Origin: Modestobacter excelsi
Lineage (GTDB): Bacteria > Actinomycetota > Actinomycetes > Mycobacteriales > Geodermatophilaceae
Assembly: GCF_005930495.1 (NCBI RefSeq)
Contig: NZ_SJEX01000049.1
Location: forward strand, 1 to 37,685
Direction of reading: 5' to 3'
Length of the DNA stretch: 37,685 nucleotides
Shown here piece by piece: positions 7,967 through 15,014 of this stretch. The first letter of the stretch is position 1. Every line of letters starts with the position of its first letter. Under the pieces are notes generated by a model. It was given only the letters and a program-made list of their open reading frames with translations. It ran no database searches and was not told where the DNA came from. A program made the translations under genes and the position numbers.

Positions 7967-8037
7967 AGCGGGTGACCGGGATCGAACCGGCATGGCCAGC
8001 TTGGAAGGCTGGGGCTCTACCATTGAGCTACACCCGC
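7967..8037 (-). tRNA. tRNA-Gly (anticodon TCC)
   Basis: Reading the minus strand gives acceptor arms GCGGGTG/CACCCGC, the D-arm TAGCTCAATGGTAGAGC, the anticodon arm CCAGCCTTCCAAGCTGG with anticodon TCC, and a T-arm with GGTTCGATCC. CCA is not encoded. A perfect GGGACG-CACG-CGTCCC hairpin (8041-8056) lies in its 5' leader. Confidence 0.97.
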
Positions 8038-8175
8038 GGTGGGACGCACGCGTCCCGGTGAGCACCTCTGCTCGTCCGCAGCCTAACCGGTCGCCTCCCG
8101 CCGCTGCCGCAGCCGGTGGACGTCGCGGACGCGGCCCCCTCGTCGCCGGGGGCGCCCCGTGCCAGGCTGCGCCCC

Positions 8176-9597
8176 ATGGGTGCCGCGGCCGACGCGTACG
8201 ACGAGGCGCTGTGCGCCGCGGCGTCGCACGCGCGGGACTGGCTGCACCAGCTGCCTGAGCGGCGCGTCCCGCCGGACGCGACCGCGGACGAGGTCCGCGC
8301 CCGCGCCCTCGACCTGCTCGCCGAGTCACCCGTCGGCGCCGGACAGGTCGTCGACGAGCTCGCCGCGCTCGCCGGACCGGGGCTGATGGCCATCAACTCC
8401 GGCCGGTTCTTCGGCTGGGTGATGGGCGGCGTCCTCCCGGCGTCGCTGGGCGCGGACTGGCTGGTCAGCAGCTGGGACCAGAACACCGGCATGCGCGCGG
8501 CCACCCCCGGTGTCGCGGGCATCGAGGAGGCGGCGGGGGAGTGGCTGGTGCACCTGCTCGGCCTGCCGGCCGGGAGCGCGGTCGGCTTCTCCACCGGCGC
8601 GACGACGGCGAACGTGTCCTGCCTGGCCGCCGGCCGGAACGCCCTGCTGGCCGCGGCCGGGTGGGACGTGGAGGAGAACGGGCTGGCCGAGGGCCCGCGG
8701 GTCCGGGTGCTCGTCGGCGAGGACAGCCACGCCTCGGTGCACCTGGCGCTGCGCTATCTGGGCCTCGGGCGACCGGAGCGGGTCGCCGTCGACGACCAGG
8801 GGCGGCTGCGCACCGACGCCCTGACCCGGGCCCTGGACGACGCGCCCCCGGACGCCCCGACGCTGGTCTGCCTGCAGGCGGGCAACCTGCACTCGGGCGC
8901 GTTCGACCCGCTGAGGGAGGCCGCGGACCGCGCGCACCGGTACGGCGCCTGGGTGCACGTGGACGGTGCGTTCGGGCTGTGGGCAGCGGCCGCCCCCGCG
9001 CTGCGGCACCTCGTCGACGGGCTGGACCGGGCCGACTCCTGGGCCACCGACGCGCACAAGACGCTCAACGTGCCCTACGACTGCGGCGTCGCCGTCGTGC
9101 GCGACCCGGCGCCGATGCGCGCGGCGCTGGGCGTGCGGGCCAGCTACCTGCTGAGCACCGACGTCGCGGACCCGCTGGACGTGACGGTGGAGATGTCGCG
9201 GCGGGCCCGCGGCGTGCCGGTCTGGGCGGCGCTGCGGTCGCTGGGCGAGGCCGGTGTGGCCGGGCTCGTCGAGCGGCTGGTCGACAACGCCCGGGCTCTG
9301 GCCCGGGGGCTGACCTCCCTCGACGGCGCGAGGGTCCTCAACGACGTCGTCTACACCCAGGTCTGCGTCAGCTTCGGCAGCGACGAGCGCACCGCGGCGG
9401 TCACCGCCGCGGTGATCGCCGACGGGACGGCGTGGATGTCGGGCTCCCGCTGGGCCGGCCGGGCCGTGCTGCGGGTGTCGGTGAGCAACTGGTCGACCGA
9501 CCGGGCCGACGTCGAGGCGTCCGTCGACGCGGTGCGCCGGGCCGTCGCCGTGGTGGACCGCGGACGCCGCGGTACGGCCGCGCCGTCCTCGCCCTAG
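8176..9597 (+). CDS. PLP-dependent decarboxylase-family enzyme (aromatic/glutamate decarboxylase-like)
   Basis: A 473-residue fold-type I pyridoxal-phosphate enzyme of the group II amino-acid decarboxylase family. Visible are FFGWVMGG near the N-terminus, the cofactor phosphate region GFSTGATTANVSCLAAGRN, HVDGAFGLWAA (the Asp contacting the pyridine nitrogen) and DAHKTLNVPYDCG with the Schiff-base Lys. In many genomes such proteins are annotated as aspartate aminotransferase family or tyrosine/DOPA decarboxylase; the substrate is undetermined. I prefer the ATG at 8176 (MGAAADAYD); an in-frame ATG at 8116 would add 20 low-complexity residues. Its TAG stop overlaps the likely -10 of the tRNA-Pro gene. 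Confidence 0.88.
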   Translation: MGAAADAYDEALCAAASHARDWLHQLPERRVPPDATADEVRARALDLLAESPVGAGQVVDELAALAGPGLMAINSGRFFGWVMGGVLPASLGADWLVSSWDQNTGMRAATPGVAGIEEAAGEWLVHLLGLPAGSAVGFSTGATTANVSCLAAGRNALLAAAGWDVEENGLAEGPRVRVLVGEDSHASVHLALRYLGLGRPERVAVDDQGRLRTDALTRALDDAPPDAPTLVCLQAGNLHSGAFDPLREAADRAHRYGAWVHVDGAFGLWAAAAPALRHLVDGLDRADSWATDAHKTLNVPYDCGVAVVRDPAPMRAALGVRASYLLSTDVADPLDVTVEMSRRARGVPVWAALRSLGEAGVAGLVERLVDNARALARGLTSLDGARVLNDVVYTQVCVSFGSDERTAAVTAAVIADGTAWMSGSRWAGRAVLRVSVSNWSTDRADVEASVDAVRRAVAVVDRGRRGTAAPSSP

Positions 9598-9600
9598 ACT
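9595..9600 (+). promoter_or_regulatory. -10 of tRNA-Pro (TAGACT)
   Basis: TAGACT ends 11 bases before the first tRNA base, correct for a short tRNA leader. Its first three bases are the stop codon of the decarboxylase gene. Confidence 0.55.
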
Positions 9601-9611
9601 CGCACCCGCCA

Positions 9612-9688
9612 CGGGGTGTGGCGCAGCTTGGTAGCGCACCCGCTTTGGGAGCGGGGGGCCGTGGGTTCAAATCCCGCCACCCCGACCA
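9612..9688 (+). tRNA. tRNA-Pro (anticodon TGG)
   Basis: Acceptor arms CGGGGTG/CACCCCG, D-arm with GCAGCTTGGTAGCGC, anticodon arm CCCGCTTTGGGAGCGGG with anticodon TGG, T-loop TTCAAAT, discriminator A and an encoded CCA at 9686-9688. A degenerate copy of its 3' end follows at 9702. Confidence 0.97.
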
Positions 9689-9701
9689 GATCGGCGCTGC
9701 T

Positions 9702-9727
9702 GTGGGCTCACATCCCACCACCCCGAC
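9702..9727 (+). repeat. partial duplicate of the tRNA-Pro 3' end
   Basis: GTGGGCTCACATCCCACC then ACCCCGAC repeats 9661-9686 (GTGGGTTCAAATCCCGCC then ACCCCGAC) with three differences in 26. The T-stem would pair perfectly (GTGGG/CCCAC). No acceptor 5' half or anticodon arm is present, so it is not a tRNA gene. It may be a relic of an attachment site or of an old tandem tRNA. Confidence 0.75.
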
Positions 9728-9743
9728 ACAGAACAGACGTCTC

Positions 9744-9749
9744 TAGACT
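9744..9749 (+). promoter_or_regulatory. candidate -10 of tig (TAGACT)
   Basis: TAGACT within CTAGACTCG, the same nine bases as at the tRNA-Pro promoter. It would give a leader of about 60 bases before the trigger factor start. No clear -35. Confidence 0.45.
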
Positions 9750-9817
9750 CGTGGCGTGCTGCGACGCCCCGCGCGTCGCGCCCGTCGTCCGTCCCCCTTC
9801 CAGAGGAGCGCTGCACA

Positions 9818-11317
9818 GTGAAGAGCACCATCGAGAACCTGGGCCCGACCCGGGTCCGGCTCGCGATCGAGGTGCCGTGGAGCGACCTGGACCACGCCTT
9901 CGGTGAGGTCTACAAGGAGCTGGGCAAGCAGGTCCGCGTTCCCGGTTTCCGCCCCGGCAAGGTCCCGAACCGCGTCCTCGACCAGCGGATCGGCCGCCCC
10001 GTCGTCCTGGAGCAGGTCGTCCAGCACGCCGTCCCGGAGGTCTACTCCGAGGCGATCCGGGAGAACCAGGTCCGGGTGATCAGCCAGCCCGAGGTCGAGG
10101 TGACCCGGATCGACGATGGCGAGGCGCTCGCCTTCACCGCCGAGGTCGACGTCGCCCCCACCCTCGAGCTGCCCCCGCTGGACTCCCTCGCGGTCACCGT
10201 CGACGACGTCGAGGTCACCGACGAGGAGATCGACGCCCAGGTGTCGGTCATGCGCGAGCGGTTCGCCACCCTCTCCGGGGTCGAGCGCGCCGCCGCCGAG
10301 GGCGACTACGTCTCCATCGACCTCGAGGCCACGCTCAACGGCGAGGTCCTCGAGGACGGCAGCACCACCGGCATGTCCTACGAGGTCGGCTCGGGCGGCC
10401 TGATGGCCGGCCTGGACGAGGCCGTCACCGGGCTGTCCGCCGACGAGAGCGCCACCTTCCAGACCGCGCTGCTCTCCGGCGACGACGCCGGCGAGCTGGC
10501 CGACGTGACCGTGACGGTGCGCTCGGTCAAGGCCAAGGAGCTCCCCGAGCTCGACGACGAGTTCGCCTCCATCGCCAGCGAGTTCGACACGCTCGCCGAG
10601 CTGCGCGAGGACGTCCGCACCCGGCTGTCCCGCACCAAGGTCCTGCAGCAGGGCGCCGAGGCCCGCGACAAGCTGGTCGAGCACCTCATCGAGGTCATCG
10701 AGGTGCCCGTGCCGGAGAACATGGTCGAGCAGGAGCTCGCCTGGCGCGGTCAGGCCATGGAGCGCGAGCTGCAGCAGGCCGGCATGGATTGGGACGCCTA
10801 CTTCACCGCCGCGGGCATCGAGGGTGGCCGCGAGGCCTACGACGCCGAGCTGCGGGAGAACGTCGAGAAGGCGGTCAAGACCCAGTTCATCCTCGACTCG
10901 ATCGCCGACGCCCGTGAGGTGACCGTCGACAACGAGGACCTCTCCGCGCAGATCATGGCGCAGGCCCAGCGCAACCGGGTCAGCCCGGAGCAGTACGCGC
11001 AGCAGCTGCAGCAGGGCAACAACATCGCCGACTTCGTCGCCGACGTCCGCCGCACCAAGGCGCTGGCCCAGCTGCTCGAGGAGACGACGATCACCGACGC
11101 GTCGGGCAACGTCGTCGACCTCGAGGCGCTGCGCCCGCGCACCGTCGCCGGTTCGGCCGAGGACGCCGGGCAGCCGACCGACGACGTCGCCGAGGAGGTC
11201 GCCGGGGGCGACGTCGCCGACGACGACGCCGACAACGAGGCCGAGGCCACCGGTGCCGTCGTGACCGACGCCGAGGCCGCCGTCGACGACGCCGAGGGCA
11301 GCACCGCCAAGGCCTGA
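9818..11317 (+). CDS. tig: trigger factor (ribosome-associated chaperone, peptidyl-prolyl isomerase)
   Basis: A 499-residue trigger factor that binds the ribosomal exit tunnel and shields nascent chains. The N-terminal ribosome-binding domain contains the signature VPGFRPGKVPNRVL (about 43-56). The FKBP-type PPIase domain follows (GDYVSIDLEATLNG). The C-terminal chaperone arms carry helices such as ENMVEQELAWRGQAMEREL. The last ~60 residues are an acidic Asp/Glu/Ala tail, common in actinobacterial homologues. The GTG start is preceded by AGAGGAG. It comes before clpP1-clpP2, as in mycobacteria and streptomycetes, and is closed off by a strong hairpin. Confidence 0.97.
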   Translation: MKSTIENLGPTRVRLAIEVPWSDLDHAFGEVYKELGKQVRVPGFRPGKVPNRVLDQRIGRPVVLEQVVQHAVPEVYSEAIRENQVRVISQPEVEVTRIDDGEALAFTAEVDVAPTLELPPLDSLAVTVDDVEVTDEEIDAQVSVMRERFATLSGVERAAAEGDYVSIDLEATLNGEVLEDGSTTGMSYEVGSGGLMAGLDEAVTGLSADESATFQTALLSGDDAGELADVTVTVRSVKAKELPELDDEFASIASEFDTLAELREDVRTRLSRTKVLQQGAEARDKLVEHLIEVIEVPVPENMVEQELAWRGQAMERELQQAGMDWDAYFTAAGIEGGREAYDAELRENVEKAVKTQFILDSIADAREVTVDNEDLSAQIMAQAQRNRVSPEQYAQQLQQGNNIADFVADVRRTKALAQLLEETTITDASGNVVDLEALRPRTVAGSAEDAGQPTDDVAEEVAGGDVADDDADNEAEATGAVVTDAEAAVDDAEGSTAKA

Positions 11318-11347
11318 CCTGCACCAGGACACCACCAGGACTCCTCC

Positions 11348-11384
11348 GCGCCGCCCGCACCCCGCCCCGGGGTGCGGGCGGCGC
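11348..11384 (+). terminator. terminator-type hairpin after tig
   Basis: A perfect 17-bp stem, GCGCCGCCCGCACCCCG (11348-11364) against CGGGGTGCGGGCGGCGC (11368-11384), with a 3-base loop, 31 bases after the tig stop. No T-run follows, as is usual in actinobacteria. Confidence 0.85.
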
Positions 11385-11431
11385 TGTCGTCCCCGGGGCG
11401 TGACCGCCCGGTGCCGTCCCGGCCGCCGCTG

Positions 11432-11445
11432 CGCCCACGGCGAAC
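11432..11445 (+). promoter_or_regulatory. candidate ClgR operator upstream of clpP1-clpP2
   Basis: CGCCCACGGCGAAC fits the core CGC-N5-GCG-AA pattern of the actinobacterial activator ClgR, which switches on clpP1P2 in Streptomyces, Corynebacterium and Mycobacterium. It is centred about 58 bases upstream of the predicted transcription start (after TAGGGT at 11485), a typical activator position. No ClgR gene lies in the window. Confidence 0.55.
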
Positions 11446-11484
11446 ACCGGCCCCGACGGGGAGGAAGCCGTCGGGGGTCCGCGT

Positions 11485-11490
11485 TAGGGT
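11485..11490 (+). promoter_or_regulatory. candidate -10 of clpP1 (TAGGGT)
   Basis: TAGGGT (TANNNT) in the 335-base gap between tig and clpP1, giving a leader of about 155 bases. The -35 is poor, which agrees with an activator-dependent promoter. Apart from the tig hairpin and the ClgR site I see nothing else in this gap. Confidence 0.4.
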
Positions 11491-11652
11491 CGACGTGACA
11501 CTCGGGACAACCCCCCAGGGCGACCCGACGAGGCCGCACCGACGACCAGCACCCACAGGCCGTCCACGGCGTCGGCGGACCCCTTCCCGACCACCGGCCA
11601 ACCTGTTCCACGAGACCGACTGCACCGCAGTCCTACGGAGGTCACCGCACCC

Positions 11653-12300
11653 GTGAGCACCCCACTGATCACCCCCGGCGCGCCGCTCATGCGCGCCGGC
11701 GGCTCGATGATGAACCTCAACGACTCGGTCTACGAGCGCCTCCTGCGCGAGCGGATCATCTTCCTGGGCAGCCAGGTCGACGACGTGATCGCCAACCAGC
11801 TGGCCGCCCAGATGCTGCTGCTGTCGGCCGAGGACCCCAAGCGCGACATCCACCTCTACATCAACTCGCCCGGTGGCTCGGTCACCGCGGGCATGGCCAT
11901 CTACGACACCATGCAGTTCATCGACTGCGACGTCGCCACCTACGCGATGGGCCTGGCCGCCTCGATGGGCCAGTTCCTGCTCACCGCCGGCACCAAGGGC
12001 AAGCGCTACTCGCTGCCGCACACGCGGATCCTGATGCACCAGCCCTCGGCCGGTGTCGGCGGGACCGCCTCGGACATCGCGATCCAGGCCGAGCTGTTCC
12101 GCAGCACCAAGCAGGAGCTCAACCGGCTCCAGGCGAAGCACACCGGGCAGACCCCGGAGCGGATCAACGAGGACTCCGACCGCGACCGCTGGTTCACCGC
12201 GCAGGAGGCCCTCGAGTACGGCTTCGTCGACCACGTGGTGACCCGTGCCGACACCATGACCCAGACCGACAACCCGGTCACCGACGGACCGGAGAAGTGA
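11653..12300 (+). CDS. clpP1: ATP-dependent Clp protease proteolytic subunit ClpP1
   Basis: A 215-residue serine peptidase that assembles with ClpP2 into the tetradecameric chamber fed by ClpX or ClpC. The catalytic triad is visible: Ser104 in GLAASMGQF, His129 in ILMHQPSAG and Asp178 in SDRDRWF; the oxyanion region is [11 protein letters not shown] (70-80). The N-terminal ~25 residues would be the propeptide/axial-loop region. GTG start with GGAGG 11 bases upstream; the stop is two bases from the clpP2 ATG. Actinobacterial ClpP1 and ClpP2 usually work as a heteromer, consistent with this pairing. Confidence 0.97.
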   Translation: MSTPLITPGAPLMRAGGSMMNLNDSVYERLLRERIIFLGSQVDDVIANQLAAQMLLLSAEDPKRDIHLYINSPGGSVTAGMAIYDTMQFIDCDVATYAMGLAASMGQFLLTAGTKGKRYSLPHTRILMHQPSAGVGGTASDIAIQAELFRSTKQELNRLQAKHTGQTPERINEDSDRDRWFTAQEALEYGFVDHVVTRADTMTQTDNPVTDGPEK

Positions 12301-12302
12301 CC

Positions 12303-12935
12303 ATGAGCGACTTCCAGATGCCCTCCAGCCGCTACATCCTGCCCTCCTTCGTGGAGCGCACGAGCTACGGCATGAAGGAGTCCAACCCGTACAACAAGCT
12401 CTTCGAGGAGCGCATCATCTTCCTCGGGGTGCAGGTCGACGACGCGTCGGCGAACGACGTGATGGCGCAGCTCATCACGCTGGAGTCCAACGACCCCGAC
12501 CGCGACATCACCATGTACATCAACTCGCCCGGCGGCTCGTTCACCGCGCTCACGGCGATCTACGACACGATGATGTTCGTCCGTCCCGACATCCAGACCG
12601 TCTGCATGGGCCAGGCCGCCTCCGCGGCCGCCGTCCTGCTGGCGGCCGGCACCCCGGGCAAGCGGCTGGCGCTGCCGTACTCGCGGGTGCTCATCCACCA
12701 GCCGTCCGGCGAGGCGGGTGGCCAGGTCACCGACCTGGAGATCCACGCCCGGGAGATCGAGCGGGTGCGCACGCTGATGGAGGCCATCCTGGCCCGGCAC
12801 ACCGGCCAGACCCAGGAGCAGGTCCGCAAGGACATCGACCGGGACAAGATCCTCACGGCCCAGGAGGCCAAGGACTACGGGATCGTCGACCAGGTCATCG
12901 CCAGCCGGAAGCTCAACGCACTGCCGGCTGCCTGA
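12303..12935 (+). CDS. clpP2: ATP-dependent Clp protease proteolytic subunit ClpP2
   Basis: A 210-residue second ClpP with an intact triad: Ser107 in [11 protein letters not shown], His132 in [12 protein letters not shown] and Asp181 in IDRDKIL. It differs clearly from ClpP1 (longer N-terminus with [12 protein letters not shown]), as expected for the actinobacterial ClpP2 that docks the ATPases. I chose the ATG at 12303, with GGAGAAG upstream; a GTG at 12297 overlapping the clpP1 stop is an alternative. Translation is surely coupled to clpP1. Confidence 0.97.
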   Translation: MSDFQMPSSRYILPSFVERTSYGMKESNPYNKLFEERIIFLGVQVDDASANDVMAQLITLESNDPDRDITMYINSPGGSFTALTAIYDTMMFVRPDIQTVCMGQAASAAAVLLAAGTPGKRLALPYSRVLIHQPSGEAGGQVTDLEIHAREIERVRTLMEAILARHTGQTQEQVRKDIDRDKILTAQEAKDYGIVDQVIASRKLNALPAA

Positions 12936-13248
12936 TGCAGTGACGGTGCGGGACGGGGGCGCAATCCGGGCCCCCGGCCCGTACCGTTCTCCCAACCCGT
13001 CCGGCGGTCGGCGCGAGCTCCGCCGGTTCACGGGGGAGGTGCGGGACAGGTGTTACGGGCCGGGCGAACCGGGTGCGTCAGTTCCGGGGAACGTCGGTCC
13101 AGCCGGGTAGGTTCGGTGGACGCCCGATTCCCCGGCCAGTACCGCAGGGACGCAGGACGCCAGGTCTCAGGGCGTCGACGAGGGCAACGACAGAGCACGT
13201 ACCAGGGGCAGCGGCACAGCCGTCCCACTCGAGGTGGAGGTCAGCCAG
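12936..13248. other. 313-base gap between clpP2 and clpX
   Basis: Contains a modest hairpin (GGGGGC at 12955-12960, GCCCCC at 12970-12975) that could end the clpP1-clpP2 transcript, and TAGGTT at 13108-13113 as a weak candidate -10 for clpX. Short frames here have no recognisable content. I see no RNA gene. Confidence 0.5.
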
Positions 13249-14523
13249 GTGGCACGTATCGGTGAGAGCGGCGACCTGCTCAAGTGCTCGTTCTGCGGGA
13301 AGAGCCAGAAGCAGGTCAAGAAGCTCATCGCTGGCCCTGGGGTGTACATCTGCGATGAGTGCATCGACCTCTGCAACGAGATCATCGAGGAGGAGCTCTC
13401 GGAGTCGTCGGACCTCAAGTTCGACGAGCTGCCGAAGCCCAAGGAGATCCACGACTTCCTCGAGCAGTACGTCATCGGCCAGGACCAGGCCAAGCGCACC
13501 CTCGCGGTCGCGGTCTACAACCACTACAAGCGGATCCAGGCCGGCGGCGACCGCGGCAGCCGCGACGAGGGCGTCGAGCTCGCCAAGTCCAACATCCTGC
13601 TGATGGGCCCGACCGGCTGCGGCAAGACGCACCTGGCCCAGACCCTCGCCCGGATGCTGAACGTGCCCTTCGCGATCGCCGACGCCACCGCGCTCACCGA
13701 GGCCGGGTACGTCGGTGAGGACGTCGAGAACATCCTCCTCAAGCTGATCCAGGCCGCGGACTACGACGTCAAGCGCGCCGAGACCGGGATCATCTACATC
13801 GACGAGGTCGACAAGATCGCCCGCAAGAGCGAGAACCCGTCGATCACCCGCGACGTGTCCGGCGAGGGCGTGCAGCAGGCGCTGCTGAAGATCCTCGAGG
13901 GGACGACGGCGTCGGTGCCGCCGCAGGGCGGTCGCAAGCACCCGCACCAGGAGTTCATCCAGATCGACACCACGAACGTGCTGTTCATCGTGGGTGGCGC
14001 GTTCGCCGGCCTGGACCAGGTGATCGAGGCGCGCACCGGGAAGCAGGGGATCGGCTTCGGCGCCGAGGTCCGCGGCAAGGCCGAGATCGAGGAGGCCAAC
14101 GCCTTCGCCCAGGTCATGCCCGAGGACCTGCTGAAGTTCGGCATGATCCCCGAGTTCATCGGCCGCCTGCCGGTGATCACCAGCGTGCAGAAGCTGGACC
14201 GCGAGGCGCTGATCAACATCCTGACCGAGCCCAAGAACGCCCTGGTGCGCCAGTACCGCCGGCTGTTCGAGCTCGACGGGGTGGAGCTCGAGTTCACCGA
14301 CGACGCGCTCGAGTCGATCGCCGACCAGGCCATCCTGCGGGGCACTGGTGCCCGTGGGCTGCGGGCGATCATGGAGGAGGTCCTGCAGTCGGTGATGTAC
14401 GACATCCCCAGCCGCGAGGACGTCGCCACCGTCGTCATCACCCAGGACGTGGTCCTGCAGCACGTGAACCCGACGATCGTCCCGCGCAAGCCCGCCCGCG
14501 CCCCCCGCGAGAAGTCGGCCTGA
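13249..14523 (+). CDS. clpX: ATP-dependent Clp protease ATP-binding subunit ClpX
   Basis: A 424-residue AAA+ unfoldase that feeds substrates to ClpP1P2. The N-terminal zinc finger has Cys13, Cys16, Cys35 and Cys38. Walker A is GPTGCGKT (120-127), the pore loop GYVGED, Walker [11 protein letters not shown], the RKH loop is [10 protein letters not shown], and sensor 2 is [15 protein letters not shown]. The start is GTG at 13249 ([13 protein letters not shown]), eight bases after GGAGG; an upstream in-frame GTG at 13234 is less likely. The length is typical. It has its own gap upstream, so it is probably transcribed separately from clpP1-clpP2. Confidence 0.97.
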   Translation: MARIGESGDLLKCSFCGKSQKQVKKLIAGPGVYICDECIDLCNEIIEEELSESSDLKFDELPKPKEIHDFLEQYVIGQDQAKRTLAVAVYNHYKRIQAGGDRGSRDEGVELAKSNILLMGPTGCGKTHLAQTLARMLNVPFAIADATALTEAGYVGEDVENILLKLIQAADYDVKRAETGIIYIDEVDKIARKSENPSITRDVSGEGVQQALLKILEGTTASVPPQGGRKHPHQEFIQIDTTNVLFIVGGAFAGLDQVIEARTGKQGIGFGAEVRGKAEIEEANAFAQVMPEDLLKFGMIPEFIGRLPVITSVQKLDREALINILTEPKNALVRQYRRLFELDGVELEFTDDALESIADQAILRGTGARGLRAIMEEVLQSVMYDIPSREDVATVVITQDVVLQHVNPTIVPRKPARAPREKSA

Positions 14524-14540
14524 CCCGCCGGCACCCTCGT

Positions 14541-14583
14541 ACGTCAGTGGCCCAGGACCCTCACGGTTCCGGGCCACTGACGT
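14541..14583 (+). terminator. terminator hairpin after clpX
   Basis: ACGTCAGTGGCCC (14541-14553) pairs perfectly with GGGCCACTGACGT (14571-14583) around a 17-base loop, 17 bases after the clpX stop. It could also stop transcription coming the other way. Confidence 0.8.
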
Positions 14584-14589
14584 TCACAG

Positions 14590-14900
14590 CCTGAGGCGAC
14601 GGCGGACGACGGTCTCGATCTCCCGCCGGCCAGCTGCCCGGTTCCCCGGTCAGCCGCCGGTAGCCGTACCGCAGCGACAGCCAGCCGAGCGTGGCTGAGT
14701 GGCGCCCGGGCCCACAGCGTCGCTACCCGGGCCCGGACCGACCAGTCACCGAGCCGGTCGGGCAGAGCGACCACGCCAGGATGCGTCAGCACCGGTTCAC
14801 CGGACTGCAGCCAGCGACCGACGCTGCTCGAGCTGGTGGCGGGGGCCAGGGCGTCCCGACGGGCGACGCCGGTGGGCAACAGGTGAGCGAGGGCGTGCAC
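14590..14900 (-). pseudogene. AbiEi-antitoxin-like / DUF559-type N-terminal fragment
   Basis: On the minus strand a frame from a GTG at 14900 reads MHALAHLLPTGVARRDALAP, followed a little later by VGRWLQSGEPVLTHPGVVAL and LSHARLAV. This is the N-terminal winged-helix pattern of actinobacterial AbiEi-type antitoxins and related DUF559 nuclease-fold proteins (variable first helix, then HPGV-AL, then LSH). The match stops after ~80 residues; beyond it the frame is Arg/Gly-rich and ends at the clpX terminator, so the C-terminal domain is lost. No partner toxin is present. The rest of the gap from 14901 to 15014 holds nothing I recognise. Confidence 0.45.
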
Positions 14901-15014
14901 GCCGTGCAGGCTGCCGGATCAGCGACGCCTGCTGCCGGCCCCCTGTGGACAGCCGTCCCTGTGAACTCCAGCGACCCAGAACCGGGTGCATCCTGGGCCG
15001 CTGAGGCTCAGTGG

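Noticed and set aside
8041..8056. GGGACG-CACG-CGTCCC hairpin as a separate terminator
   Set aside because: It lies in the 5' leader of tRNA-Gly and ahead of the decarboxylase gene; too short and wrongly placed to call a terminator with confidence.
13050..13248. Small frames before clpX
   Set aside because: No conserved content and no ribosome site; treated as clpX leader.
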